Below, one piece after another: positions 8,893-17,850 of a stretch of DNA of 64,000 nucleotides. Each line of letters opens with the position of its first letter. The stretch's first letter is position 1. The stretch comes from Sphingobium sp. AP49 (GTDB lineage: Bacteria; Pseudomonadota; Alphaproteobacteria; Sphingomonadales; Sphingomonadaceae). Both the position numbers and the translations under genes were made by a program. The notes below the pieces were generated by a model that ran no database searches, was not told the origin of the DNA, and saw only the letters and a program-made list of their open reading frames with translations. Location of the stretch: positions 4,442,189-4,506,188 of the forward strand of contig NZ_CP124576.1 in the NCBI RefSeq assembly GCF_000281715.2, in the 5' to 3' direction.

Positions 8893-10458
8893 TCAGTTGG
8901 CGAGTTCGACCGCCTTGGCGGCCTCACGGTCTCTCAGAATCTTGCGGTGAACCTTGCCGGCCGGCGTCTTGGGCAGGTCGGTCACGAATTCGACGATGCG
9001 CGGGAACTCATGCTGGGCCAGCTTCTCGCGGGTGAAGTCCTGCAATTCGCGGACCAGCGCATCGCTGCCGTCCCGATTGATGATAATGAAGGCCTTCACC
9101 ACCTGGCCGCGCTTGTCGTCGGGCACGCCGATCACCGCGCATTCCAGCACCGCCGCATGCTTGAGCAGCGTATTCTCGATCTCGACCGCGCTCATCGTCC
9201 AGCCTGCCGAGATGATGACGTCGTCGGCGCGGCCGCAATGGTAGAAATAGCCGTCGGCGTCGATCTTCGCCCGGTCCTTGGTCGTTTCCCACCGGTCGCG
9301 GCGCCACAGCATCAGTTCGCCAATCTCGCCGGGATCGCAGGCGCTGCCGTCGGGGCGCTGCACTTCCAGTCTCTGGCCCGGCACCGCCTTGCCCAGCGAA
9401 CCCGGCTTCACCATGAAATCCTGCGCGCCGGGATAGTTGACCAGCACCACGCCGATCTCGGTCGTGCCGTACATGGAACAGGCCGGCACCTTGAAATGGG
9501 CGTCGATGAAGTCCAGCGTCGCCGGGTCGATCGGCTCGCCGGTGTAGCTGAGCTTATCAAAATGGAAGGCGAAGTCGGCGGCCTGGCCGCTATTCTTCAT
9601 CATCCGATAATGGGTCGCGGCGGCCGACATGTTGGTGATGCCGTATGCGTCCAGCGCCTGCATCAGCCGTACAGGATCGAACCGGCCGGCAAAGGTGCCC
9701 GTCGTCACGCCCAGCCCCAGCGGCGCCAGCGTGCCATGCCACAAGCCATGGCCCCAGGCCGGCGAGGAGGGGCAGAAAAACTCGTCGCCCGGCCGGATGC
9801 CGGTGCCGTAGAGGGCGGCGAACATCAAGGTCACCAGCGCGCGATGGCTGTGCTTCACCGCCTCGGGCAGTTCGCGCGTCGTGCCCGACGTATATTGGAA
9901 GACGGCCAGGTCATTGGCCTTGGTCTTCGGGCTGTAGGTCGCCGGGAAACGGGCTAGGTCGGCCAGCAGCGCATCGTCGGCGACGATCACGCGCGGCCCA
10001 TCCATGCTGCGCGCCAGCTCCGCCTTTTCCGCATTGGTGATCAGGATGATCGGCTTGCAGTCGTCGACCCGCAACCGCAGCGCGTCCGGGCCGAACAGGG
10101 TGAAAAGCGGCACCGAGATCGCGCCGGTCTGCATCGCCCCGAACAGGCAGACATAGAAGGGCAGCGAAGGCTCCAGCATGAAGGCGATGCGTTCGCCCGG
10201 CTGAATGCCCTCGGCGTCGAGCCAATGGGCGAAGCGCGCAGCCCCCGCCGCGATCGCATCGAAGCTGAGGATCTCGTCCCGGCCATCGGCATGGGCGATG
10301 CGCACGGCGGCGCGGCCCGATCCGTCGGCATGACGGGTGACGCATTCATGGGCGATGTTCAGTTCGTCGCGATCACCGTCGAACAAATCCCACAGCGCCG
10401 CTGAGGTCGCATGTGCCTGTGCATCGGCATAGCTGCGATAGTCGGTTAGCTTCGCCAT
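8893..10458 (-). CDS. AMP-forming acyl-CoA synthetase
   Basis: A 521-residue ANL-superfamily ligase that activates a carboxylic acid to its CoA thioester via an acyl-AMP. The P-loop reads YTSGTTRELPEAVKHSH, a variant in which the usual Gly-Leu/Arg-Pro-Lys-Gly is replaced by RELPEAVK. MYGTTEIG (A5-like), the hinge YFYHCGRADD and the C-terminal PKTPAGKVHRK lysine motif are all present. Two tandem ATGs (10461, 10458) follow a GGGATGGG stretch. First gene of the minus-strand run with MaoC, CoA-transferase and SDR, and divergent from an IclR regulator. Confidence 0.88.
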   Translation of the reverse strand: MAKLTDYRSYADAQAHATSAALWDLFDGDRDELNIAHECVTRHADGSGRAAVRIAHADGRDEILSFDAIAAGAARFAHWLDAEGIQPGERIAFMLEPSLPFYVCLFGAMQTGAISVPLFTLFGPDALRLRVDDCKPIILITNAEKAELARSMDGPRVIVADDALLADLARFPATYSPKTKANDLAVFQYTSGTTRELPEAVKHSHRALVTLMFAALYGTGIRPGDEFFCPSSPAWGHGLWHGTLAPLGLGVTTGTFAGRFDPVRLMQALDAYGITNMSAAATHYRMMKNSGQAADFAFHFDKLSYTGEPIDPATLDFIDAHFKVPACSMYGTTEIGVVLVNYPGAQDFMVKPGSLGKAVPGQRLEVQRPDGSACDPGEIGELMLWRRDRWETTKDRAKIDADGYFYHCGRADDVIISAGWTMSAVEIENTLLKHAAVLECAVIGVPDDKRGQVVKAFIIINRDGSDALVRELQDFTREKLAQHEFPRIVEFVTDLPKTPAGKVHRKILRDREAAKAVELAN

Positions 10459-10515
10459 CATCCCATCCCATCGGTCCGGCATTCAACCGGGCGAACGGGT
10501 CGAAACCCCGTCGCT

Positions 10516-10585
10516 GCTTGCAACAAGCGATGTCACAGCGACTCATTTGTTGTAAATAGTGAATGATGTTCTATATTTTGAATGA
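10516..10585. promoter_or_regulatory. Candidate operator region between CoA ligase and IclR gene
   Basis: The divergent gap holds an AT-rich island unlike the GC-rich surroundings. It contains an inverted repeat GCTTG-CAA-CAAGC at 10516-10528 and a direct repeat TGAATGA at 10560-10566 and 10579-10585, with starts 19 bp apart. IclR regulators usually bind palindromes between themselves and the genes they control, so this is the natural place for the site. Which element is bound cannot be decided from sequence. Confidence 0.4.
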
Positions 10586-10616
10586 CAGACTATCGGCGTC
10601 GCGATAGGATGACGCC

Positions 10617-11450
10617 ATGACCGACAGCCGCACCACGCCCCGCCCGCCCTCCACCGTCCGCAAGGTCGCCAAGGCCGTGCAGGAGAGCAAGGCGCCCGCC
10701 ATCGCCCGCGCCGCCGCGATCCTGCGCCTGCTGGGCAAGAGCGACCGGCCGCTGGGCGTACAGGCGATCGCCAAGGAATTGGGGCTGGTGCCCAGCACCT
10801 GCCTCTATGTGCTGCGCGCGCTGGTGGAGGAGGAACTGGTCGCCTTCGACCCCGACACCAAACGCTATGCGCTGCAGGCCGGCGTGCTGACGCTGGCGCG
10901 CAACTGGCTGCGCCGCGACGCCTTCAACGACCTCGCCCAGCCGGTGCTCGACCGGTTGGCGCATCGCTTCGGCCTCACCATGCTGGGGGTGCAGGCGGTC
11001 GGCCTCGACCATATGATCGTCGTCGCCATGGCGCAGTCGGGCAGCGGCTTTCAGCTGAGCGCCCAGGTCGGCAGCCGCTTTCCCGCCCTGATCAGTGCCA
11101 CGGGCCGCTGCATCGCCGCCTTTGGCGATTATGGCGAGAAGGAACTGAAGGCGCGGTTCGACACGTTGCGCTGGGACGATCCGCCGCCCTTCGCCGACTG
11201 GATGGAGCAATTGCGCCAGACGCGCGCGCAGGGCTTCGCGGTGGACGAGGGCCAATATATTGCCGGCGTCACCGTCGTCTCCGCGCCGGTGTGGAAGGGC
11301 GCGGGCCGCCCGGTCCATGCGCTGGTCGCGATCGGCATCGGCGCCGCTCTGCAACGCGAGGGGCTGGGCGCATTGCAGCTGGCGCTGGTCGAGGCAGCGG
11401 GTGCACTCAGCCACCAGCTGAGCGGCGACCGCCCCTTACCGGCGGCGTAG
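10617..11450 (+). CDS. IclR-family transcriptional regulator
   Basis: A 277-residue regulator with an N-terminal winged helix-turn-helix (about 30-85: ILRLLGKSDRPLGVQAIAKELGLVPSTC-type pattern, written here in part) and a C-terminal effector-binding domain (about 105-265) containing the usual SATGRCIAAF and IAGVTVVSAPV-like segments. AGGATGA lies just before the ATG. It is divergent from the CoA-ligase operon and convergent with the propeller gene, overlapping that gene's 3' end by 15 nt. Members often sense aromatic or aliphatic acids and control adjacent catabolic operons. Confidence 0.88.
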   Translation: MTDSRTTPRPPSTVRKVAKAVQESKAPAIARAAAILRLLGKSDRPLGVQAIAKELGLVPSTCLYVLRALVEEELVAFDPDTKRYALQAGVLTLARNWLRRDAFNDLAQPVLDRLAHRFGLTMLGVQAVGLDHMIVVAMAQSGSGFQLSAQVGSRFPALISATGRCIAAFGDYGEKELKARFDTLRWDDPPPFADWMEQLRQTRAQGFAVDEGQYIAGVTVVSAPVWKGAGRPVHALVAIGIGAALQREGLGALQLALVEAAGALSHQLSGDRPLPAA

Positions 11451-13034
11451 CGCCAGCACGCTCCCTTCGGCGTCGCCCGACACATAGAGCGTGCCGTCCG
11501 GCCCCGCAGTCACATCGGCGAAATTGATCATCGGCCCGGCCATGTCGCCGATCGGCCCCAAAAACTTGGGCGTCACGCCGGCGGGCGCGCCGACCGGCAA
11601 AGCGCTGGCAATCGTCTCGCGCGCGCCGCCCGACAGGTCGGTGGCGACCAGTGCCTTGGCCTGCGTATCGACAACGAACAATTGCCCGCCGGTAATCGCC
11701 AGCCCTTCCGGCCGACCGAGACCGTCGATGATCGTCTCGCTGCGGCCGCTAGCGACCCGTATCACGCGCCCCGCCCCGGCCTCGGCGACATAGGCTGTTC
11801 CGTCCGGCGCCAGCGCCACGCCAATCGGCTTGTCGAGGCCGGTGGCCAGTTCGCTGACCGCGCCATTCTCGATCGAGAGCAGCCGGCCGGTGCCATATTC
11901 AGCGACGACCACCGCGCCGCCCGACGCGACCGCCACGCCCATCAACTGGTCGAGGCCGGTGGCGAGGAAATCGCTTTCCCCCTGCCCCGGCCGATAGCGC
12001 GCCACCGCGCCGAGGCCGGTGCTGATGATCCACTCCCCCGCCTGCGCCCCGGCGGCGACACCGCGCATATAACCGGGACAGCCGGGATAGAAGATCATGC
12101 CGGCCAGGGTCAGCCCCTCACCGGGCCGCAGCGTATAGCCAAAGGCGCCGTCGGCAACGAACATCGCGCCATCCGCGCCCATGGCCAGGCCCAGCGGCCA
12201 TTGCAACGCGCGCGGCACGACAGATCGCACCTTGCCATCGCCCAGCAATTCGGTGATTTCGCCGGGGATGCTCGACACGAAGATGCGGTCGCCGATGAAG
12301 CTCAGATTGTCGAGGCCAGGGCCAAGATCGGCCAGCACCTCGCGCGTGCCGCTCACCAAGTCGAGCCGCAGCACCTGCCCGCTCGCGACCTGGGTGGTGA
12401 CGATCCGCCCCTTGCTGTCAAACTTCACCGCATCGGGCACGCCCAGATCGCCGGCCACCACTTCGGGCGCGCCGCCATCCAGGTCGACCCGCCAAATCTC
12501 GTTGGCGCCCATCACCGGGAAATAGAGCTTGCCGTCCGGCCCGACCTGAAAGGCATTAGCCATCGGGACATTGTCGAGGATGACGCGGGGCGCGCCGCCA
12601 TCCAGATCCAGTTCCATGATCCGCGCGCCGATGCGGCATTCGCCCGCGATCAGCCGGCCCTGATGCCAGGTGATCGGGTTGGCGACCGGAATGTCGCCGC
12701 GCACCACCCGCACATCGCCCGATGGCGTGCGCATCGCGACACGCCCCTCGGTAATCTCGGTCAGATAGAGGTTGCCGGCATCGTCGAACACCAGATCGTC
12801 GGGCGCGACGATGGCGCCGCCCATCGCGCTGATCGTCTCGATCGCGCCGCTGTCGACATCGATCGCGCTGACCTGGCTGCCGCCGACCTGCGCCACATAG
12901 AGGCGCCCGTCCGGCCCGGTGGCCAGGCCATTGGCGCCGTGCAGGCGGCTGGGCGGGGTCAGCCGCGCGAGGGACCAGCCCTCGGCAGCGATAGCAGCAC
13001 TGGCGGCGCCATAGCGCCCGGACTGGACCGCCAT
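11436..13034 (-). CDS. NHL/SMP-30-like beta-propeller protein, possible lactonase
   Basis: A 532-residue protein built from at least ten repeats of the form P-x-G-hh-x-PDG-x-LYVA (for example GLATGPDGRLYVAQ, GVALAPDGTAYVAEA), typical of NHL, Vgb and SMP-30/gluconolactonase propellers; the number suggests two propellers. There is no clear signal peptide. The start is 1 nt after the ALDH stop, so it is the last gene of the BVMO-Rieske-ThDP-ALDH set. Since a BVMO makes esters or lactones, a lactonase role is plausible but not shown: ligand-binding or lyase roles occur in the same fold. Confidence 0.65.
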   Translation of the reverse strand: MAVQSGRYGAASAAIAAEGWSLARLTPPSRLHGANGLATGPDGRLYVAQVGGSQVSAIDVDSGAIETISAMGGAIVAPDDLVFDDAGNLYLTEITEGRVAMRTPSGDVRVVRGDIPVANPITWHQGRLIAGECRIGARIMELDLDGGAPRVILDNVPMANAFQVGPDGKLYFPVMGANEIWRVDLDGGAPEVVAGDLGVPDAVKFDSKGRIVTTQVASGQVLRLDLVSGTREVLADLGPGLDNLSFIGDRIFVSSIPGEITELLGDGKVRSVVPRALQWPLGLAMGADGAMFVADGAFGYTLRPGEGLTLAGMIFYPGCPGYMRGVAAGAQAGEWIISTGLGAVARYRPGQGESDFLATGLDQLMGVAVASGGAVVVAEYGTGRLLSIENGAVSELATGLDKPIGVALAPDGTAYVAEAGAGRVIRVASGRSETIIDGLGRPEGLAITGGQLFVVDTQAKALVATDLSGGARETIASALPVGAPAGVTPKFLGPIGDMAGPMINFADVTAGPDGTLYVSGDAEGSVLALRRR

Positions 13035-13035
13035 C

Positions 13036-14451
13036 TCAGGCGTAGCCCAGCAGCGACTTCACTTCGAGATATTCGAGGAAGCCATGCTCGCCCCATTCGC
13101 GGCCATTGCCGCTGCGCTTGTAACCGCCGAAGGGCGCATGGAAATCGAAGCCGCCATTGATGCTGATCCAACCGGTCCGCATCCGCCGGGCGACGGCACG
13201 GCATTGCTCGACATCGGTGCCGCTGACATAGCCGGCGAGGCCGAAATTGCTGGCATTGGCGATGTCGACCGCGTGGTCGATATCGTCATAGCCGATGATC
13301 ACCAGCACCGGGCCGAATATCTCCTCGCGCGCGATCACCATGTCGTTGGTGCCGACGAACACCGTCGGCTTGACGAACCAGCCCTTATCGATCCCGTCCG
13401 GGCGACCGGCGCCGCCGGCGATCAGGGTCGCGCCTTCGTCCAGGCCTTTTTGAATATAGTCCTGAATGATGTTGTACTGGCTCTTCGACACGACCGGACC
13501 CATGGCGACATTGCCGGTCGGATCGCCGACCGTCACCGCGTCCGCTGCGCCCTTGGCCGCCGCAATCACCTCGTCCATGCGCGATGCCGGCACCAGCAGG
13601 CGCGATCCCGCGCTGCAGGTCTGGCCCGAATTGCCCATCATGCCGCCGGTCGCGCCCGCGACATTGGCGGCCAGCGCATCATCGTCCAACACGATGAAGG
13701 CGCTCTTGCCGCCCAGTTCCAGCCCGACCCGCTTGATCGTCGTCGCTGCATCCTTCTGAATCTGGACGCCGACCGGCTCGGAGCCGGTGAAGGACACCAT
13801 GTCGACATCCTCATGGGTGGACAGCGCCGTGCCGATCACGCTGCCGCTGCCCTGGACCATGTTGAACACGCCGGCCGGCACGCCCGCCGTATCCAGAATC
13901 TCGGCCAGGATCTGGGCCGAGAAGGGCGCGAGTTGTGGCGGCTTCAGGATCATGGTGCAGCCGGTCGCCAGCGCCGGGAAAATCTTGACGCAGGTCTGGT
14001 TCATCGGCCAGTTCCACGGCGTGATGAGCGCGCAGACGCCGATCGGCTCGCGCGCGATCATCGTCGCGCCATGCAGCTCATCGAACTTGAAGTCGCGCAG
14101 CACCTCGATCGCGGTCTGCAGATGCCCCGCGCCCAGCCCGACATGGAAACCATGAGCGAGCGAGGATGGCGCCCCCATCTCCTCGATGATCGCGTCGCCC
14201 AGTTCGGTCTGGCGTCGCGCATATTCCGCCTGGATGGCGAGCAGCAGGTCGAGCCGCTGTTCGCGCGTGGTCTGCGACCAGCCGGCAAAGGCCTTGCGCG
14301 CGGCGGCGACCGCCTTGTTCACATCGGCGACACCGCCGAGCGAAATGGTGCCGGCCACCGCCTCGGTCGCCGGGTTGATGACATCCGCGGTCTTCGGTTC
14401 GACCGGGGCGACCCACTGGCCGTCGATATAGAAGTTCCGATAGTCGCGCAT
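13036..14451 (-). CDS. NAD(P)-dependent aldehyde dehydrogenase
   Basis: A 471-residue ALDH with TPWNWPMNQ, general base Glu245 in LELGGKS and nucleophile Cys279 in NSGQTCS. It oxidises an aldehyde to the acid. An upstream in-frame ATG (14463) is possible, but the ATG at 14451 follows GGTGAGG and gives the common N-terminus (FYIDGQWVAP). It is 74 nt downstream of the ThDP enzyme, whose product would be an aldehyde if it acts as decarboxylase or acyloin/2-hydroxyacyl-CoA lyase, and 1 nt upstream of the propeller gene. Confidence 0.88.
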   Translation of the reverse strand: MRDYRNFYIDGQWVAPVEPKTADVINPATEAVAGTISLGGVADVNKAVAAARKAFAGWSQTTREQRLDLLLAIQAEYARRQTELGDAIIEEMGAPSSLAHGFHVGLGAGHLQTAIEVLRDFKFDELHGATMIAREPIGVCALITPWNWPMNQTCVKIFPALATGCTMILKPPQLAPFSAQILAEILDTAGVPAGVFNMVQGSGSVIGTALSTHEDVDMVSFTGSEPVGVQIQKDAATTIKRVGLELGGKSAFIVLDDDALAANVAGATGGMMGNSGQTCSAGSRLLVPASRMDEVIAAAKGAADAVTVGDPTGNVAMGPVVSKSQYNIIQDYIQKGLDEGATLIAGGAGRPDGIDKGWFVKPTVFVGTNDMVIAREEIFGPVLVIIGYDDIDHAVDIANASNFGLAGYVSGTDVEQCRAVARRMRTGWISINGGFDFHAPFGGYKRSGNGREWGEHGFLEYLEVKSLLGYA

Positions 14452-14525
14452 ATCCTCACCCATGCAAAAGAGGGATTATCTTATAAAGGACCGGGCCGGC
14501 ATGATGCCGGCCCGGAGATCATTCC

Positions 14526-16310
14526 TTACTGGGTGCCTTCGGCGTACCAGGTGCGGAATTCGGCATATTTGGGCATTTCTTCCGAATTGGCCTTGGGGTC
14601 GATCACGACATGGACGACGCCCGGCTTGCCGCTGGCATAGGCACGCGCGATCGCCGGCTTGATGTCTTCCGCGCGGGTCACATATTCGCCGTGGCAGCCA
14701 AAGCCCTCGCCGATCTTGTCGAAGCGGACTTCCTTGCTCCAATGGGTGCCGGTCTCTTCCGTGCCCTGACCGAAGGTGCGCTTGTAGACGCCCACTTCCA
14801 GGCCCCACTGATTATCCACGCCGACGACGCAGACCAGAGGCAGCTTGGTGCGGACTGCCACTTCCAGTTCGGCGATATGGAACATGAAGCTGCTGTCCGA
14901 CGTCAGCAACAGGCCCGGACGGCTGACGCCCGTTGCAGCCCGATCCGCCAGCATCGCGCCGGTGGCATAGGGAATGCCGGTGCCGATATGACCGAAATTC
15001 TGGTTCCAGATGACGTCGTTCGGCTTGCACTGCGAATAGGTCCACTGGAAGATCACGCCCGCGCCGCCGTCGCGGATCAGGATGCCATCCTTGGGGAAGG
15101 CCTCGGTCGCTTCCACCGCCAGACGGGCCGGATGGATCGGCAGGTCGCCGGTGCCATCGCTCTTGGTGCGCGATTCCGCCGCCAGTTCGTCCAGTTCGGC
15201 CTGGCCGTCGCGCATGAAGGCTTCCAGACCGGGCGCGGGTGCGCGCGGCGTGTCCTTCAGCGCCTCGACCAACTGCGGCACGACGCCGCGCAGATCGCCG
15301 ACCAGCGGCACGTCGATCGGGCGGTTGACGCCGATCGCGGCGGGATCCTGCTCGACATAGATCCACTTGCGGATCGCTTCATTCTTCATCCAGTAGCGCC
15401 ACTTGCCGAAATGGACCGGCTCGCCCAATTCGGTACCCAGCGCCAGCACCAGGTCGGACTCGGTGACCGCCTCGATCGATGCCTTGGAGAAGACATATTG
15501 GAAGGTGCGGTCTTCCAGCCCCTTGATATAGCTGGTGCCGCCCGAGGTCTGGATCACCGGGCAGTTCATCAGGTCCGCCAGTTCCTTGACCGCCGCGCCC
15601 GAGCGCGAGGTGTGAACGGCATGGCCGACCAGCAGGATCGGGTTCTTGGCGGCGCGGATCAGGTCCGCCGCTTCCTTGACCCGGTCGATGTCCGCGCCCT
15701 GATTGACCAGGCGATAACGGTCCGGCGCCAGCGGCGCGGGCAGGTCCAGCTCTTCCAGAATGATGTGGCTGGGATATTCGATATAGACCGGGCCGGGGGT
15801 GCCGCCCATCGCCTTGCGAATGCCCTCGCGCACCACTTCGTCGGTCTGGTCGGCATATTCGATCGAGGCGGCATATTTGACGCTATTCTCGAACAAGGGC
15901 ATCTGCTTGACGAACTGGATGCGGCCGCGACGGACGCGCTGTTCGGTCACGCGGGCGCGCTGGCCCGACAGGAAGATGACCGGCGAATTTTCGACCAGCG
16001 CGCACTGGATGGCGGGCGCCATATTGGCGATGCCCGGCCCCAGCGTGCCGATCGCAACGGCGGGCTTGCCGGTGATGCGCGAGGCGGCCTCGGCCATGAA
16101 GCCGGCTGCGGCTTCGTGATGCGGCGCAACCACGGTCCAGCCGCGACGCTCGGCCTCCAGGAACATATGGACGAAATTGGGGTCGGGAATGCCGAACAGC
16201 GTGTTGATGCCTTCGGCCTCGAACAGGTCCAGCATCCGCTTGTAGACCGGCGTGCCCTTCTTGTCGGTGGCGTTCACATTCACGGCGGGCTTGGGATCGT
16301 CATAGCTCAT
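14526..16310 (-). CDS. Thiamine-diphosphate-dependent enzyme (decarboxylase/lyase of the acetolactate synthase superfamily)
   Basis: A 594-residue ThDP enzyme with the three usual domains. The cofactor-activating Glu is Glu66 in APHHEAAAGF. The central domain covers about 200-340. The C-terminal ThDP-binding domain has FGHIGTGIPYATG and, at about residue 470, TSDSSFMF...VDNQWG, where most relatives have GDGSF...NN. The start is ATG 16310, with GAGG 8 nt upstream, overlapping the Rieske stop as ATGA. Possible roles are 2-keto acid decarboxylase or 2-hydroxyacyl-CoA lyase; acetolactate synthase is unlikely, as no small subunit or branched-chain gene is near. Confidence 0.75.
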   Translation of the reverse strand: MSYDDPKPAVNVNATDKKGTPVYKRMLDLFEAEGINTLFGIPDPNFVHMFLEAERRGWTVVAPHHEAAAGFMAEAASRITGKPAVAIGTLGPGIANMAPAIQCALVENSPVIFLSGQRARVTEQRVRRGRIQFVKQMPLFENSVKYAASIEYADQTDEVVREGIRKAMGGTPGPVYIEYPSHIILEELDLPAPLAPDRYRLVNQGADIDRVKEAADLIRAAKNPILLVGHAVHTSRSGAAVKELADLMNCPVIQTSGGTSYIKGLEDRTFQYVFSKASIEAVTESDLVLALGTELGEPVHFGKWRYWMKNEAIRKWIYVEQDPAAIGVNRPIDVPLVGDLRGVVPQLVEALKDTPRAPAPGLEAFMRDGQAELDELAAESRTKSDGTGDLPIHPARLAVEATEAFPKDGILIRDGGAGVIFQWTYSQCKPNDVIWNQNFGHIGTGIPYATGAMLADRAATGVSRPGLLLTSDSSFMFHIAELEVAVRTKLPLVCVVGVDNQWGLEVGVYKRTFGQGTEETGTHWSKEVRFDKIGEGFGCHGEYVTRAEDIKPAIARAYASGKPGVVHVVIDPKANSEEMPKYAEFRTWYAEGTQ

Positions 16311-17683
16311 TTGAGTAACCTCGGTGCGCCCGTACCCATGTACGTGGCTAGGTTGCGGTGGAAATTGGTGATCTTGCGTTCCTGATGGGGGTTGGGCAGC
16401 GGCCCGCGGAACCCGCGCGACTTCATGCCCTTCTGCACCCATTCCATGTTGGAAAAGTCCTGGGCGAGGACAGAGCCCCAGCCCTCGGCGGTCGCCTCGG
16501 TTTCTTCCCACTCGGTGACCGGCGCCTGCCCTTCGGGAAAACGCTCGATCGCGTAGGATTCAAAGATGCACATGTCGGGATCGTCGCCATAGGGACGGGT
16601 GCGGTAGCAAAGGGCGAAGGTGATCCCCTGCAGCACCGACATGTTGGGAAAGACATGCCAGGCCAGACCCGCCTCGGCCATCACCTCGGGCGGGATTTCC
16701 GGCCAGATGACGCCCCGCGCGGCGTCGTCCGCCTTGGCGGATTTGAGCCAATGGGCGATGACGTCGCCAGCCGCCGTGCCTTCGGGCAGTTCGTCGACCA
16801 GCCGGCTGGCCGCATTGACCAAAGTCTCGGTCGAGGCCGCATAGTTCAATGTCTCGAAATTTTCGCGGATCAGCTCATAGGTGGAGCGGCGCGGATCATC
16901 GCCCTTGCCGGCCCGCGTCACGCTGCTGCTCTGGCTCATCTGGAAAGCCGGGTCGCGCTGGTCGAAGCCACTGACGCCATGCAGGCCATAGGCCGCGCTA
17001 TAGGCATAATAATCGCCATAATCGAGCAGCTGGGTATGGGTGCCCGCGACATGGTAAGGCTCCATGAACGCTTCCAGCGCGGTCTTCCAATTGGCGGGAT
17101 AAACCACCCATTTGCGCCATTTATAGCGCATCTTGTCCATCTCGAAGTGGGACAGGATACGCCCGGCATCGCCCAGGAAATCGGCCAGGGGCTCCGCATC
17201 GGGATCCATGTTGATCCAGATCCAGCCGCCCCATATGTCGATCTTGACGTCCGACAGGCGGGTGCATTCGGGCGTCAGCGCGCCCTGCCAGTCCTGCGGG
17301 TCGAGAATATATGTGTTGTTGCCCTCGGTATCGAAGGTCCAGCCATGGAAGCCGCAGACGAAGCTGCGCCGGTTCTTGCCGCGCACCGAATGGACACCCT
17401 TGGGCACATCGATCAGTTGGCGGCCCCGGTGCGGGCAGACATTGTAGAAGGCGCGCAGCGCATCGGGCGCGGTCCGCACGATGATGAAGGACTCATCGCA
17501 AATGTCATAGGTCATCCAGTCGCCGACATCGGGCAGGTCTTCGACCCGCTCGACCATCTGCCAGACATGCGGCCACAGCTTCTCCTTCTCGGCCAGGGCG
17601 TAGTCCTTCGACAGGAACGCCTCGGTCGGATAGGTCAGCGGCTTGGCCAGCGCCTCGACGTCGATGTTGCTCAATTTGCTCAT
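16307..17683 (-). CDS. Rieske non-heme iron oxygenase, large (alpha) subunit
   Basis: A 458-residue ring-hydroxylating-type oxygenase. The Rieske cluster ligands are Cys83-x-His85 and Cys110-x2-His113 (CPHRG, CGFHGW). The catalytic iron site has His211 and His216 in EPYHVAGTH, with a C-terminal Asp expected. GGAGG stands 6 nt before the chosen ATG. There is no small subunit, ferredoxin or reductase beside it, so it probably is an alpha-only (alpha3) oxygenase using electron carriers from elsewhere. It is translationally coupled to the ThDP enzyme by a 4-nt overlap, implying consecutive steps. Confidence 0.9.
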   Translation of the reverse strand: MSKLSNIDVEALAKPLTYPTEAFLSKDYALAEKEKLWPHVWQMVERVEDLPDVGDWMTYDICDESFIIVRTAPDALRAFYNVCPHRGRQLIDVPKGVHSVRGKNRRSFVCGFHGWTFDTEGNNTYILDPQDWQGALTPECTRLSDVKIDIWGGWIWINMDPDAEPLADFLGDAGRILSHFEMDKMRYKWRKWVVYPANWKTALEAFMEPYHVAGTHTQLLDYGDYYAYSAAYGLHGVSGFDQRDPAFQMSQSSSVTRAGKGDDPRRSTYELIRENFETLNYAASTETLVNAASRLVDELPEGTAAGDVIAHWLKSAKADDAARGVIWPEIPPEVMAEAGLAWHVFPNMSVLQGITFALCYRTRPYGDDPDMCIFESYAIERFPEGQAPVTEWEETEATAEGWGSVLAQDFSNMEWVQKGMKSRGFRGPLPNPHQERKITNFHRNLATYMGTGAPRLLK

Positions 17684-17850
17684 GGCATCCTCCTGCAACG
17701 CCCCCGTTGCCCGACGGGTACGGCCCGCGAGTCCACTCGCCAGGTCCGCAAGGACAATATTTTCAATCTGACTATCGCAACTGGCGGGAGCGCCCCAAGG
17801 GAAGAGCGGCCCCCACCGCGAACCATCCCCGGGGCGATCCGGCCCATGGC

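Noticed and set aside
14526..16310. Naming the ThDP enzyme acetolactate synthase (IlvB)
   Set aside because: No small subunit, ketol-acid reductoisomerase or leucine genes nearby, and the GDG motif is changed; the catabolic setting argues against it.
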